A DNA stretch of 10,321 nt from assembly GCA_004293505.1 (NCBI GenBank), contig RDYY01000142.1, positions 1 through 10,321 on the forward strand, read 5' to 3'. The notes below the pieces were generated by a model. The model was given only the letters and a program-made list of their open reading frames with translations, searched no databases and was not told the DNA's origin. This stretch comes from Sphingobacteriia bacterium (GTDB lineage Bacteria; Bacteroidota; Bacteroidia; Chitinophagales; Chitinophagaceae). Positions 1 to 7,829 of this stretch are shown piece by piece. Made by a program: the position numbers and the translations under genes. Numbering within the stretch: the stretch's first letter is position 1; each line of letters opens with the position of its first letter.

Positions 1-656
1 AGGCTACCCCGCCAATTCAAAACGGCAGCACTGGGAAAGCTGGCTTCTGTTACGCCAGGGACCACACCGTACAATTCCTGAAAAGTCTTGGTGCGGCTGT
101 TGAGGATTTGAAAAGTGAAACTGTTTTTCTTGTCTACTTGGTAACTGATTTGTGCACCGGTTAAAAAGTTATCAGCAAATTCTACAATGTCGTTGTACTC
201 GTAAATCAAGATGGGGTTGTAGTCAAACTCAAATCCCCCCCAATCGGCACAAAGCTTTCCCAAAGCCAGGTTCCATTTGTTGTCTTTGTCCAATTGAACC
301 CCCACAGAGGCAATGTCTACACTGCGGCTGATGTTGTCAACAGACTGGGTGATGGGATCACGGGTATAGCGGTCACGGAAACGAAAAGAAACCCTGTCGT
401 GAACCTTGCCCCTGATCTCTAGGCGAAATTGGTTCATGGCAAATTTGGATGCATCGTATTTGCCATTCTCAAAATTGTTGCGAAAGCCAAACTGCATGTT
501 GGCAATCATGCTCATGTTTTTGAGCAAAGTGGCTTTTTCCACAGGGATGATGGGCCGGAAATTGCGGTAATTGGAATCGCTTTGCTTTTCATTGAACTGG
601 GCTTGGGCATGCATACCCCAACAGGCCAAGAACAGCGTAAATAAAATTTTTCTCAT
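1..656 (-). CDS. OprO/OprP-like outer-membrane porin, partial (C-terminus beyond window)
   Basis: The first 218 codons of a minus-strand gene are visible; the rest lies left of base 1. The protein starts MRKILFTLFLACWGMHAQAQ, a typical signal peptide with cleavage likely near residue 20. The mature part has alternating polar and hydrophobic stretches rich in Tyr, Phe, Asn and Arg, such as the segment around MNQFRLEIRGKVHDRVSFRF, as expected for beta-strands of an outer-membrane barrel. The pattern resembles the OprO/OprP phosphate-selective porin-like family, which in Bacteroidota is often just called 'porin'. The substrate cannot be read from the sequence. It starts only 15 nt after the stop of the C4-dicarboxylate transporter gene, so it is probably the last visible member of the same transcript. 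I infer that it lets asparagine, aspartate or C4-dicarboxylates through the outer membrane. The start is the ATG at 654-656, directly before the signal peptide. Family assignment is by fold-like pattern and context, not by a catalytic motif. Confidence 0.75.
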   Translation of the reverse strand, partial: MRKILFTLFLACWGMHAQAQFNEKQSDSNYRNFRPIIPVEKATLLKNMSMIANMQFGFRNNFENGKYDASKFAMNQFRLEIRGKVHDRVSFRFRDRYTRDPITQSVDNISRSVDIASVGVQLDKDNKWNLALGKLCADWGGFEFDYNPILIYEYNDIVEFADNFLTGAQISYQVDKKNSFTFQILNSRTKTFQELYGVVPGVTEASFPSAAVLNWRGS

Positions 657-671
657 GGTGGTTAGCTTGGT

Positions 672-2030
672 TTATAATAAGACACTGGCCAGTACAAATC
701 CCACGGCACAGGCCACGCCAATGGTAATGACCCCGCCGCGCATGAAACTGTGGTTGATGACGTATTTGCCAATGGAAGTGGACCCTGTGCGGTCAAAATT
801 GATGGCGGCCAACAAGGTAGGATAGCCGGGCAACACAAAATCGGAGTTGACAGCAGGAAACATGGCAATGAGGTTGGGGTTAGAAATGCCCAAAGCCAAA
901 CCCAAAGGCATCATGGTTTTGGTGGTGGCGGCTTGGCTGAACATCAAAACTCCCATCACAAAAACAGCAAAAGTAAATGACCAGGGATAAGCATTCACCA
1001 CATCGCCCAACAATGCTTTGATGGCGGGCTCGTTGTGTGCCATGAAAGTAGCACTCATCCAGACCACCCCAAATACACTCACCACTGCAGCAGCCATGGA
1101 ATTGAACAAAGAAGCTTTGACCACCGCTGCAGGCGTTGTTTTGCACAACAACATGATGGCAGCTGCGGCAGACAAAGTAATGATTTCAATGAGGGTGCCC
1201 ATTTTTAGGTTGCCGTTGGCATCTACACTAAAATTGGCTTCTCCAGCGCCCACATTGGGGACCCACTGGGGAAAAGCACCGAACAAGACAATGGCCATAA
1301 TGGCCATCCCAAAGATGGCTACCGCCAACGGCGCTTTTTCATTGGATGCTGAGGTACTTTTGGCTTCGGATTCTTTTTTGGCCTCATTTCCTTTGAGCCA
1401 CGCCACAAAAGCAGGGTCTTGTAAATGTTCTTGGTAAACGGGATCGTCTTTTAATTCTTTGCCCATTTTCAGGACACTGAAACAGCCTACTGCCACACCA
1501 ATGATACAAGCGGGAATACACACCATCAAGATATTGGCTTGCGCGCCAGGATAAGCCAATAATGCCGCCAATGCAGCGGTAGCTGCACTCATGGGGCTGC
1601 CGGTCAGGGCCATGTGAGAAGCCACCACCGTCATGCTCAAAGGCCGTTCAGGCCGGATGCCTTTTTTGGCGCTCACTTCGGCCACAATGGGCATGAGGGA
1701 GTAGGCAATGTGGGCCGTTCCCGCAAAAAGACACAAAAAATAAGTCACAAAAGGGCCCACAAAAGTGATCTGAGCGGGGTTTTTTCGAATCAAGTTCTCG
1801 GCGATGCCCACCAGATAATCCAGGCCTCCTGCTGCTTGCAAAGTAGCTGCGGTGGTCACAATGCTCAAGATGATGAGCATGACATCCAAAGGTGGGTCGG
1901 CGGGTTTCATGTGAAAGACCAACACAAAAACCAGCATGCCCACCATGCCCATCACCCCCAGGCCGATGCCCTTCATGTTAGAGCCTACCAGGATCATGCC
2001 CAAGAGCAGAGCAAATTGTAGCCAAATCAT
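672..2030 (-). CDS. dcuB: Anaerobic C4-dicarboxylate transporter, DcuA/DcuB family
   Basis: A 452-residue inner-membrane protein, close to the roughly 440-residue length of E. coli DcuA and DcuB. It is hydrophobic throughout, with a hydrophilic loop at about residues 188-235 that is rich in Lys, Glu and Ser. Family landmarks are the PPLDVMLIILSIV stretch (46-58), TLQAAGGLDYL (63-73), the IRPERP motif (125-130) and the C-terminal stretch around FDRTGSTSIGKYVINHSF (412-429), which matches the DcuB segment holding the Thr and Asp that E. coli DcuB uses for transport and sensing. DcuA/DcuB proteins exchange aspartate, fumarate or malate for succinate, classically during fumarate respiration. Here the gene follows a periplasmic asparaginase and aspartase, so aspartate uptake against fumarate or succinate export is the likely role. 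DcuA and DcuB cannot be separated by eye, so the symbol is approximate. The start ATG is the only sensible one; a candidate promoter lies about 20 nt upstream. Confidence 0.93.
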   Translation of the reverse strand: MIWLQFALLLGMILVGSNMKGIGLGVMGMVGMLVFVLVFHMKPADPPLDVMLIILSIVTTAATLQAAGGLDYLVGIAENLIRKNPAQITFVGPFVTYFLCLFAGTAHIAYSLMPIVAEVSAKKGIRPERPLSMTVVASHMALTGSPMSAATAALAALLAYPGAQANILMVCIPACIIGVAVGCFSVLKMGKELKDDPVYQEHLQDPAFVAWLKGNEAKKESEAKSTSASNEKAPLAVAIFGMAIMAIVLFGAFPQWVPNVGAGEANFSVDANGNLKMGTLIEIITLSAAAAIMLLCKTTPAAVVKASLFNSMAAAVVSVFGVVWMSATFMAHNEPAIKALLGDVVNAYPWSFTFAVFVMGVLMFSQAATTKTMMPLGLALGISNPNLIAMFPAVNSDFVLPGYPTLLAAINFDRTGSTSIGKYVINHSFMRGGVITIGVACAVGFVLASVLL

Positions 2031-2050
2031 AAGCGCAGTTTTGGATAGAA

Positions 2051-2079
2051 CAAAATCAATTTTGCAGCAATGCAGTCAA
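2051..2079 (-). promoter_or_regulatory. Candidate Bacteroidota promoter ahead of dcuB
   Basis: Read on the minus strand, a TTG (rc of 2077-2079) is followed after 18 nt by TGATTTTG (rc of 2051-2058). This matches the Bacteroidota TTG/TAnnTTTG sigma-ABfr consensus with one mismatch (A to G) in the -7 box. It lies in the 60-nt gap between the asparaginase stop and the dcuB start and would give a leader of about 14 nt. It could give dcuB and the porin extra transcription independent of aspA. One mismatch in an AT-rich gap can arise by chance. Confidence 0.3.
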
Positions 2080-2090
2080 GTTCAAAGGGT

Positions 2091-3140
2091 TTAATAAGTA
2101 AAAAAGTATTCCTGTAATTTTTTCTTGTCCTTGGTCTTCATCAATCCCAGCATCAAGAGCACACGGGCTTTGGCTGGATTCAAATCGTCAGAGACCAATG
2201 TGCCCAATTTGGTGTCGTCAATTTCGTCTTCTAAAGTGACCCGACCACTCACAATGCGAGAAGACCGCACCACCACAACACCTTTCTTTACCGCGTAGTC
2301 AATGGCGTCATAAAAGGCCTTAGAAAAATTACCATTGCCCACACCAGCAATGATCAAGCCATCTACCCCTTTGTCTGCAAAATTTTTGATGGGGCTGGCA
2401 TCGGCATCGGCATACATGTACACCACTTCTACCTTAGGCACTTTGGCGCCAGCACCAAATACAAATGGAAGATCAGTGTTTTCTTCACGAATGTTTTGGG
2501 TATAGTATTCTACTTTGCCATCATATACCTGACCCAAAGGACCAGTATTGGGCGAAGCAAAGGCATTGACCTTGGTGGTAGATACTTTGACTACGTCACG
2601 GGCATCAAAAATGCTTTCATTGAATGAAACCAAAACGCCCCGGCCCCAACTTTCTTTGGCCGCAGCAACCACAATGGCGTCAAATAAATTTTTGGGACCA
2701 TCGGCCGAAATGGCTGTAGCAGGCCGCATGGAGCCAGTTAAAACAACTGGGATTTTGGATTTGACCAAAAGGTCCAAGAAATAACCCGTTTCTTCTTGGG
2801 TATCTGTGCCGTGGGTGATCACGATGCCATCGGCTTCTTTTTTGGCCACAATTTCATTGATCCGCGCAATGAGCTTGCCCCAGATGGCCACGCTCATGTC
2901 TTGTGAACCCACACTGGCCACTTGTTCGCCCGTGATGTCGGCAAATTTCTTTACTTGTGGAATGCCCCCAATCAAACTTTCAATGGGAATTTTTCCAGAC
3001 GTGTACCCTGCGCGGTCAGCGGAGGAACCTTCACCGGCAATGGTGCCACCCGTGGCCAAGATGATGACGCGGGGTTTGTTTTGGGCTTGTACTTGTAGCG
3101 AAATGGCTGCTGCAAGGAAAAGGAAGAGGATTTTTTTCAT
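2091..3140 (-). CDS. ansB: Type II L-asparaginase, exported
   Basis: A 349-residue secreted asparaginase that hydrolyses L-asparagine to L-aspartate and ammonia. Residues 1-19 (MKKILFLFLAAAISLQVQA) form a clear signal peptide, so the enzyme should work in the periplasm, as type II enzymes do. The mature protein aligns along its length with E. coli AnsB. The nucleophile is Thr33 in ATGGTIAG, followed by the flexible-loop Tyr46, Ser79 in VGSQDM, Thr112-Asp113 in ITHGTDTQEET, and the catalytic Lys185 in ARDVVK. GSMRP (136-140), ADGPKNL (146-152) and the C-terminal VRSSR and NPAKARVLL stretches are also family-conserved, and nothing key is missing. The gene sits 95 nt after aspA and 60 nt before dcuB, supplying aspartate for uptake and deamination. 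The symbol follows E. coli usage; glutaminase side activity cannot be judged from the sequence. Confidence 0.95.
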   Translation of the reverse strand: MKKILFLFLAAAISLQVQAQNKPRVIILATGGTIAGEGSSADRAGYTSGKIPIESLIGGIPQVKKFADITGEQVASVGSQDMSVAIWGKLIARINEIVAKKEADGIVITHGTDTQEETGYFLDLLVKSKIPVVLTGSMRPATAISADGPKNLFDAIVVAAAKESWGRGVLVSFNESIFDARDVVKVSTTKVNAFASPNTGPLGQVYDGKVEYYTQNIREENTDLPFVFGAGAKVPKVEVVYMYADADASPIKNFADKGVDGLIIAGVGNGNFSKAFYDAIDYAVKKGVVVVRSSRIVSGRVTLEDEIDDTKLGTLVSDDLNPAKARVLLMLGLMKTKDKKKLQEYFFTY

Positions 3141-3235
3141 GATGGAAAATTTGTTTGACGAATTGCTGTGGATTTTTTGTTTACAGAGGATGGGGTGGGA
3201 GTAGTGGTGACCTTGTTGTTTTTGAATGAGCTGCT

Positions 3236-4648
3236 TTAGACAATGAACTTAGGATGCAGTAAATTATCGATGCTGAAAATTTCATCCCATTTTTCTTGGT
3301 TCACCAATTGTTTTTCCAAGACAGTAATTTGGTGAATCGACTTGCCTGTTTGCAAAGCTTCGCGGGCAATTCCGGCACAAGCTTCATAGCCCAAAACGGG
3401 ATTTAGTTGGGTTACAATGCCAATGCTGTTCATGACCATTTCCTTGGACCTTTCTACATTGGCCGTGATGCCATCTACGCATTTGCTTTGCAGCATGTAG
3501 CAGGCTTTGGTGAGATAGGTCAAAGAAGTAAACAAGCTAAAACCAATCACGGGCTCCATCACATTCAATTGCAATTGACCCGCTTCTGCTGCCATGGTAA
3601 TGGTGAGGTCGGCCCCAATCACATAAAAACAGGTTTGGTTCATGGCTTCGGGAATCACGGGATTTACTTTGCCTGGCATGATGGAGGAGCCAGGTTGCAT
3701 GGCGGGCAGGTTGATTTCATTGAAACCACAACGCGGTCCTGAACTCAGCAAGCGCAAGTCGTTGCAAATTTTGGACAGTTTAACGGCCACGCGTTTCATG
3801 GTGCCACTGAGTTGCACATAAGCACCTGTGTCATAAGTGGCTTCGATCAAGTCTGCCGCCAAAACCACGGGAATGCCACTCACGGTTTGCAAATGGGCCA
3901 CACATTTTTCTGCATAGCCAGCGGGCGCATTCACGCCTGTGCCAATGGCGGTAGCCCCCATGTTGACTTCGGTGATCAGTTTTTGCACTTCGCGCATGCG
4001 TTGAACGTCTTCACCAATGGTGGTGGCAAAAGCGTTGAATTCCTGTCCCAAGGTCATGGGGACGGCATCTTGCAATTGGGTTCGCCCCATCTTCAAAACT
4101 TGGTCAAACTCCTTTCCTTTTTTGAAAAAAGCCTGCTGCAAGGTTTCCAATCCCTTGATGAAGTCAGAAATCTTGAGGTAAAGGGCCAAGCGAAAAGCAG
4201 TAGGGTAGGCATCGTTGGTGCTTTGGCTCAGGTTGACGTGGTTGTTGGGGTGCAGGTGATCGTAGTCTCCCTTGGCCTTGCCCATTTTTTCTAGGCCGAT
4301 ATTGGCAATGACTTCGTTCACATTCATGTTACAGGAAGTGCCTGCCCCCCCTTGGATCAAATCGGAAATGAATTGGTCCAAATATTTGCCCGCAATCAAT
4401 TGGTCGGAAGCGAAACAAATGGCATCGGTGATTTCTTTGTTGAGGATGCCGCAGTCGTGGTTGGCCAAGGCCGCTGCTTTTTTGACATAGCCAAATGCCT
4501 GAATAAAAAAGGGCTCATTGGAAATGGGAATGCCTGTGATGTCAAAGTTCTCTTTGGCCCTCAGGGTTTGTACGCCATAATATTTGTCGTTGGGGATTTC
4601 TCTTTCGCCCAAAAAATCGTGTTCCATTCTAAAGCCACTGTTTGCCAT
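3236..4648 (-). CDS. aspA: Aspartate ammonia-lyase (aspartase)
   Basis: A 470-residue cytosolic lyase of the fumarase/aspartase superfamily that reversibly converts L-aspartate to fumarate and ammonia, normally as a homotetramer. It aligns well with E. coli AspA. The conserved regions are LGEREIP-YYGVQTLR near the N-terminus, GGAGTSCNMNVNEV (100-113) and SQSTNDAYPT (141-150). Further on come KMGRTQLQDAVPMTLGQEF (186-204) and the signature loop GSSIMPGKVNP (320-330), which holds the catalytic serine and the carboxylate-binding Lys327. These residues, together with EINLPAMQPG just before the loop and the MAAEAGQLQLNVMEP stretch, favour aspartase over fumarase. Length is normal. The start at 4648 was kept; an internal Met8 is possible but would shorten the N-terminus relative to E. 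coli AspA. It is the first gene of the asparagine-to-fumarate cluster, with a 149-nt upstream gap that probably contains its promoter. Confidence 0.95.
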   Translation of the reverse strand: MANSGFRMEHDFLGEREIPNDKYYGVQTLRAKENFDITGIPISNEPFFIQAFGYVKKAAALANHDCGILNKEITDAICFASDQLIAGKYLDQFISDLIQGGAGTSCNMNVNEVIANIGLEKMGKAKGDYDHLHPNNHVNLSQSTNDAYPTAFRLALYLKISDFIKGLETLQQAFFKKGKEFDQVLKMGRTQLQDAVPMTLGQEFNAFATTIGEDVQRMREVQKLITEVNMGATAIGTGVNAPAGYAEKCVAHLQTVSGIPVVLAADLIEATYDTGAYVQLSGTMKRVAVKLSKICNDLRLLSSGPRCGFNEINLPAMQPGSSIMPGKVNPVIPEAMNQTCFYVIGADLTITMAAEAGQLQLNVMEPVIGFSLFTSLTYLTKACYMLQSKCVDGITANVERSKEMVMNSIGIVTQLNPVLGYEACAGIAREALQTGKSIHQITVLEKQLVNQEKWDEIFSIDNLLHPKFIV

Positions 4649-4797
4649 GGGATTGGTTTTGGTTTTAAAAATAAAAAATATTTATTTATCTACACGGGTC
4701 TTCTTAGCGTTTCATTTTTCATTTGGAGTGCCAAGACCAATGATTGGTTCGGTAAGAACCTGTACAAATTACTGATATGTCTGGGAAAAAGGTCTAC
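4649..4797. other. Intergenic region between the TauE-family gene and aspA
   Basis: This 149-nt gap is the longest in the window and separates two same-strand transcription units. It should hold the end of the upstream operon and the aspA promoter. The aspA-proximal part (about 4666-4690) is strongly A/T-rich. I see no clean TTG/TAnnTTTG promoter; the nearest match, GTAATTTG on the minus strand around 4768-4775, lacks the correct spacing. The only structure seen is a pair of overlapping short inverted repeats, listed separately. Confidence 0.6.
4736..4760 (-). repeat. Two overlapping short inverted repeats upstream of aspA
   Basis: Plus-strand bases 4736-4748 form a perfect 5-bp stem with a 3-nt loop (ACCAA/TTGGT). 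Bases 4746-4760 form another 5-bp stem with a 5-nt loop (GGTTC/GAACC). They share GGT at 4746-4748, so only one can form at a time. In the minus-strand transcript neither is followed by a U-run, so this is not a standard intrinsic terminator. It may be a weak terminator, an operator or chance. Confidence 0.25.
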
Positions 4798-5580
4798 TCA
4801 GTTGAAAATGCTGTAGACATAACGCAAAAATGTTGCACAGACCACCACCAAGAAAAAATAGCGGATAAAGCGATTGCCCCTCAGCAAGGCAAATCGAGCG
4901 CCCAAAATGCCACCCATCCCATTGCACAAAGCCATGGGCAAAGCGACGCCCCACAAAATACTCCCTTTGCCCAAAAACAACACAATGGAACCCAGGTTGG
5001 TGCTGAGGTTCAAGAGTTTGGCCCAAGTGCCTGCGGTCAGAAAATCGTATCCGAGTAAACCAATGAAGGCCAAAATAAAAAAACTACCCGCACCGGGGCC
5101 AATGAAACCATCGTAAAATCCTATGCCCACTGCAATGGCCATGGACAAGTATTTTTCGCGGACTGGGGGCAGGCTTTTGGTTTTGCTTTGGCCAAAGTCT
5201 TTGCGGAAATAGGTGTACACAATCACCACCAACAAAACAACTGCAATGATGGGTTTCAACATTTGGTTGCTCATTTGGCTGAGGCACCAAGATCCTGTGT
5301 AAGAAGCCAAAAATGCCAAAGCGGCCAAGAGGGCAACCCTTTTCCAATTGACGGCGATGCGCCGGGTATATTGGCGAACAGCAAAAGCAGTGCCAGTAAA
5401 AGCGGGAATTTTTAAACTGCCCACCACGGTGCCCACAGGCAATTGTGGCAATAGGCTAAGGCCTGCCGGCAATTGAATCAACCCCCCTCCACCCACAATG
5501 GCATCCACAAATCCTGCTGTAAAAGCCACGGCACACAAGAGGATCAAAATGTGCCACTCGGGCATCCAGCAGTTACTCAT
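4798..5580 (-). CDS. TauE/SafE (YfcA-type) family membrane permease
   Basis: A 260-residue polytopic inner-membrane protein of the TauE/SafE sulfite exporter family (PF01925 type). It has the two internally repeated family motifs: GFVDAIVGGGGLIQLP (23-38) and GFYDGFIGPGAGSFF (154-168). These Asp- and Gly-rich motifs mark the two pseudo-symmetric halves. A basic, hydrophilic loop (about 126-144) separates them, and about eight hydrophobic segments can be counted. Family members move sulfite, sulfoacetate, taurine-derived or other organic anions, and many are uncharacterised, so the substrate here is unknown. Its ATG overlaps the TGA of the EamA transporter gene by 4 nt (ATGA), which implies translational coupling and membership of the same operon, where it appears to be the last gene. 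Its length is typical and no defect is seen. Confidence 0.9.
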   Translation of the reverse strand: MSNCWMPEWHILILLCAVAFTAGFVDAIVGGGGLIQLPAGLSLLPQLPVGTVVGSLKIPAFTGTAFAVRQYTRRIAVNWKRVALLAALAFLASYTGSWCLSQMSNQMLKPIIAVVLLVVIVYTYFRKDFGQSKTKSLPPVREKYLSMAIAVGIGFYDGFIGPGAGSFFILAFIGLLGYDFLTAGTWAKLLNLSTNLGSIVLFLGKGSILWGVALPMALCNGMGGILGARFALLRGNRFIRYFFLVVVCATFLRYVYSIFN

Positions 5581-6530
5581 GTGGCATTCCGGAAACCCGG
5601 TGTTGAAGCGTTGGCCAAGGCCAGTCCAAGAATGACCAGTCCGCCACTGATGAAATGAACCATTCCCATGGTTTCACCAATCAACCAGACTGCTTCTACG
5701 CTGGCAAAAATGGGGATGAGGTTGCCAAACAAAACCGTTCGGGCCGCGCCCAATCTTTGGATGGCGCCATTCCAAGACAAAAAAGAAACCACGCTGGTGC
5801 CGGCGCCCAAATACAAAATAGCGCCCACCAAACCCAGGTCCCATTGGGTGCCGCTGGTAGCGCCTTGACCTATTTGCCACCATCCCATTGCTTCCATGCC
5901 TACAAAGGGCAACAACAATACCGTACCACCAAAAAACAACACCCACAAAAAAGAAACGGGGTGCAATTCGGGGGGGCGTTTGCGCACCAATACGTTGTAT
6001 ATGGCAAAAGCAAAAGCCCCAGCCAAGACCCACAAATCGCCCCAACCAAATTGCAAGTGCAAGAGTTTTTGCCAGGACCCACCAGACAACAAAAACAAAA
6101 TACCTGTTACACACAAGACCATCCCCGCCAAACGCGCAGGTGGAATTTTTTCGCGCAAGAAAACCACGGCCATGGCAGTGGCAAAAAGGGGAGAAGAAGT
6201 GGTCCCAATCAAGGCCATGTTGATGGCCGATGTATAATGCCCAGCCACATACACAAATGTGTTGAAGAGGGCAATGCCAGTAAGGGAAAGCCAAAACAGC
6301 GGCATGCGGTATTGCCAGTACAGGTGGCGCTCGCGTTGGAGGTGTTTCCATGCCAAAGGCAAGAGCAAAATACTGGCGCAAAACCACCGGTAAAAAGCCA
6401 AGTGCAAGGGTTGAACCTGGTGAATGACTTTGCGGGCAATGATGAAATTACCCGACCACAAGACCACGGCCAAGAGGGCCAGTAAAATGCCTTGCGCCAC
6501 GGGAGATAGGCCTTGAAACCTTGCCCGCAT
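5577..6530 (-). CDS. EamA/DMT-superfamily transporter
   Basis: A 317-residue drug/metabolite transporter of the ten-TM EamA (RhaT/YdcZ-like) type. Two EamA repeats are visible at about residues 13-148 and 163-305. The first includes LWSGNFIIARKV and the TSSPLFATAMAVVFLRE stretch; the second includes LGAARTVLFGNLIPIFA followed by an acidic WLIGE turn, the usual end-of-repeat pattern. EamA proteins export or import amino acids, nucleosides and other small metabolites, and the substrate cannot be read from sequence. An in-frame TTG lies one codon upstream (6531-6533). I chose the ATG at 6528-6530 because it overlaps the radical SAM stop as TGATG, a common coupling arrangement. The stop overlaps the TauE-family start. 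Sitting between a radical SAM gene and another permease, it may carry a substrate or product of the operon; that is inference. Confidence 0.92.
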   Translation of the reverse strand: MRARFQGLSPVAQGILLALLAVVLWSGNFIIARKVIHQVQPLHLAFYRWFCASILLLPLAWKHLQRERHLYWQYRMPLFWLSLTGIALFNTFVYVAGHYTSAINMALIGTTSSPLFATAMAVVFLREKIPPARLAGMVLCVTGILFLLSGGSWQKLLHLQFGWGDLWVLAGAFAFAIYNVLVRKRPPELHPVSFLWVLFFGGTVLLLPFVGMEAMGWWQIGQGATSGTQWDLGLVGAILYLGAGTSVVSFLSWNGAIQRLGAARTVLFGNLIPIFASVEAVWLIGETMGMVHFISGGLVILGLALANASTPGFRNAT

Positions 6531-7825
6531 CAATATTGCCCTCCTGCAAATGCGGCACTGAAATCACCCTTGATCCTCTCCATGGGGGGATTGAAATAAC
6601 CAAATTTTACTTGGGGAAATTCTTCGCGTATCAGTTCCATCAATTGTCCCACGCCCAACATGTCACCCGTGTCTTGCAACCCTACTTTGCCCATGTACCA
6701 ATCGGGGTCAATGTTGAAATTGCGCCATTGGATCATGTTGAGTTCGGTATCCTGGATCAGTTTGCGCAAAGCTTCGTATTCGGCCTCGGAATCGGTCACC
6801 CCCGGAAAAACAAAATAATTGATGCTGCTCCAGCCCCCAAAGGAGCGCATGACTTTTAGGCTTTCTACTATGTCTTCAAATTGGTAATTGTTGGGGCGGT
6901 AATAGGCTTCGTACAAGCCCTTTTGGGCCGAATTGGTGCTCACGCGAATACTGTTCAAACCAGCTTCACACAAGGCTTTGACGGCATCGGGCTTGGATCC
7001 ATTGGTGTTGATGTTGAGGCTGCCGCGGGGCGTGTGTTTGCGGATCTCTACAATGGCTTCACGAATGGTTTCCCACATGAGCAAGGGTTCTCCTTCACAG
7101 CCCTGTCCAAAGCTCACAATGGGAAAAGGGGCTTGCACCAAATGGGGAACCGTGAACTCGACAATTTCGGCTGCCGTGGGTTTAAAGGTCAACCGGTCTT
7201 GGGTAGACACAATGCTTTCTTCTGCGGGTTGAAAGCTGATGCAACCAATACAATTGGCGTTACAAGCCGGAGAAGAAGGCACCGGACATTCCCAACGGCC
7301 CAGGGCAAAATTGCGCGCAGCGGGGCAGTGGTAGGTCATGCAACAATTCTCCATCAAATGTTTGACCAAGCGGTTGTCGGGGTAATGGCGCAACAGTGAT
7401 GCCGTACCTGCTTCAATTTTTTCTTCGTCGTAGCCGGCGGCTTCCTGGCGAATGTCTTTTTCAATGCGCACGGCCGTGACCCAATACTGGTCTGCTTTCC
7501 AGCCCACAGCTGTGTAACAAAACAAGGGCAGGGTGGGGGCATCGGCTTCGGTTTCGTAAGCGGCCAAGAACAAACCCGTGTGGGCAGGTGGAATAAAAGC
7601 CGCCACGGCCCAGCCTTTGTCGCAAAGGCGGAGGGCACCGGTCTGGACGTCTTCTCCTATGGCGCGCCGACCTGGCAACTCATATAAATTGCCGCCCTCG
7701 GGCAAGGGGATCCATTCTGTTGCTGGTACCGGCAGGGCGTCCCAGCCGGCGCGCCCAATGGCATACAAGGTTTGGTCTTCAAAAATTTGACCTTTGCCAT
7801 CAGAATACAAAAGGTAAGGGCGCAT
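6530..7825 (-). CDS. Radical SAM protein of unknown substrate, cysteine-rich
   Basis: A 431-residue protein with a radical SAM core. The cluster motif is C188-x3-C192-x2-C195 (CNANCIGC), which binds the SAM-coordinating [4Fe-4S] cluster. The stretch FGQGCEGEPLL (about 240-250) takes the place of the usual glycine-rich GGEP SAM-binding motif, and LNINTNGS and IRVSTNS fit the following barrel strands. Residues 1 to about 160 form an N-terminal region I cannot assign, with no TM segment. Just before the core lie C161, C162, C167 and C180, so seven cysteines fall within 35 residues, which suggests a second metal site. No C-terminal SPASM-type cysteine cluster is present. The open frame extends 27 codons upstream to 7906, but that would overlap the preceding gene by 77 nt; the ATG at 7823-7825 sits 4 nt after that gene's stop and begins MRPYLLYSDGKGQIFED, a better start. 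Its stop overlaps the EamA gene. The reaction is not known. Confidence 0.88.
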   Translation of the reverse strand: MRPYLLYSDGKGQIFEDQTLYAIGRAGWDALPVPATEWIPLPEGGNLYELPGRRAIGEDVQTGALRLCDKGWAVAAFIPPAHTGLFLAAYETEADAPTLPLFCYTAVGWKADQYWVTAVRIEKDIRQEAAGYDEEKIEAGTASLLRHYPDNRLVKHLMENCCMTYHCPAARNFALGRWECPVPSSPACNANCIGCISFQPAEESIVSTQDRLTFKPTAAEIVEFTVPHLVQAPFPIVSFGQGCEGEPLLMWETIREAIVEIRKHTPRGSLNINTNGSKPDAVKALCEAGLNSIRVSTNSAQKGLYEAYYRPNNYQFEDIVESLKVMRSFGGWSSINYFVFPGVTDSEAEYEALRKLIQDTELNMIQWRNFNIDPDWYMGKVGLQDTGDMLGVGQLMELIREEFPQVKFGYFNPPMERIKGDFSAAFAGGQY

Positions 7826-7829
7826 GTAA

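Noticed and set aside
1018..1437. A 139-codon plus-strand frame opposite dcuB.
   Set aside because: The low-complexity Ala/Thr/Met-rich translation mirrors the membrane helices of dcuB on the other strand; there is no independent start context or domain.
2398..2412. Short GCATCG tandem repeat inside the asparaginase gene.
   Set aside because: It only encodes an Asp-Ala-Asp-Ala stretch in a surface loop; two copies are not a meaningful repeat.
3812..4294. A 160-codon plus-strand frame opposite aspA.
   Set aside because: aspA is complete with all motifs on the minus strand; the opposite frame has no recognisable domain and is an antisense shadow.
5674..6387. A 237-codon minus-strand frame overlapping the EamA gene in another phase.
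   Set aside because: The translation is rich in Cys, Trp, Phe, His and Arg without a recognisable fold; the EamA frame has family motifs and fits both junctions.
5655..6485. A 276-codon open frame on the plus strand opposite the EamA transporter gene, with shorter ones in further frames there.
   Set aside because: The translation is rich in Gln, His, Lys, Asn and Pro with no hydrophobic core or domain pattern, while the minus-strand frame encodes a clear EamA protein. It is a by-product of the base composition of the hydrophobic gene.
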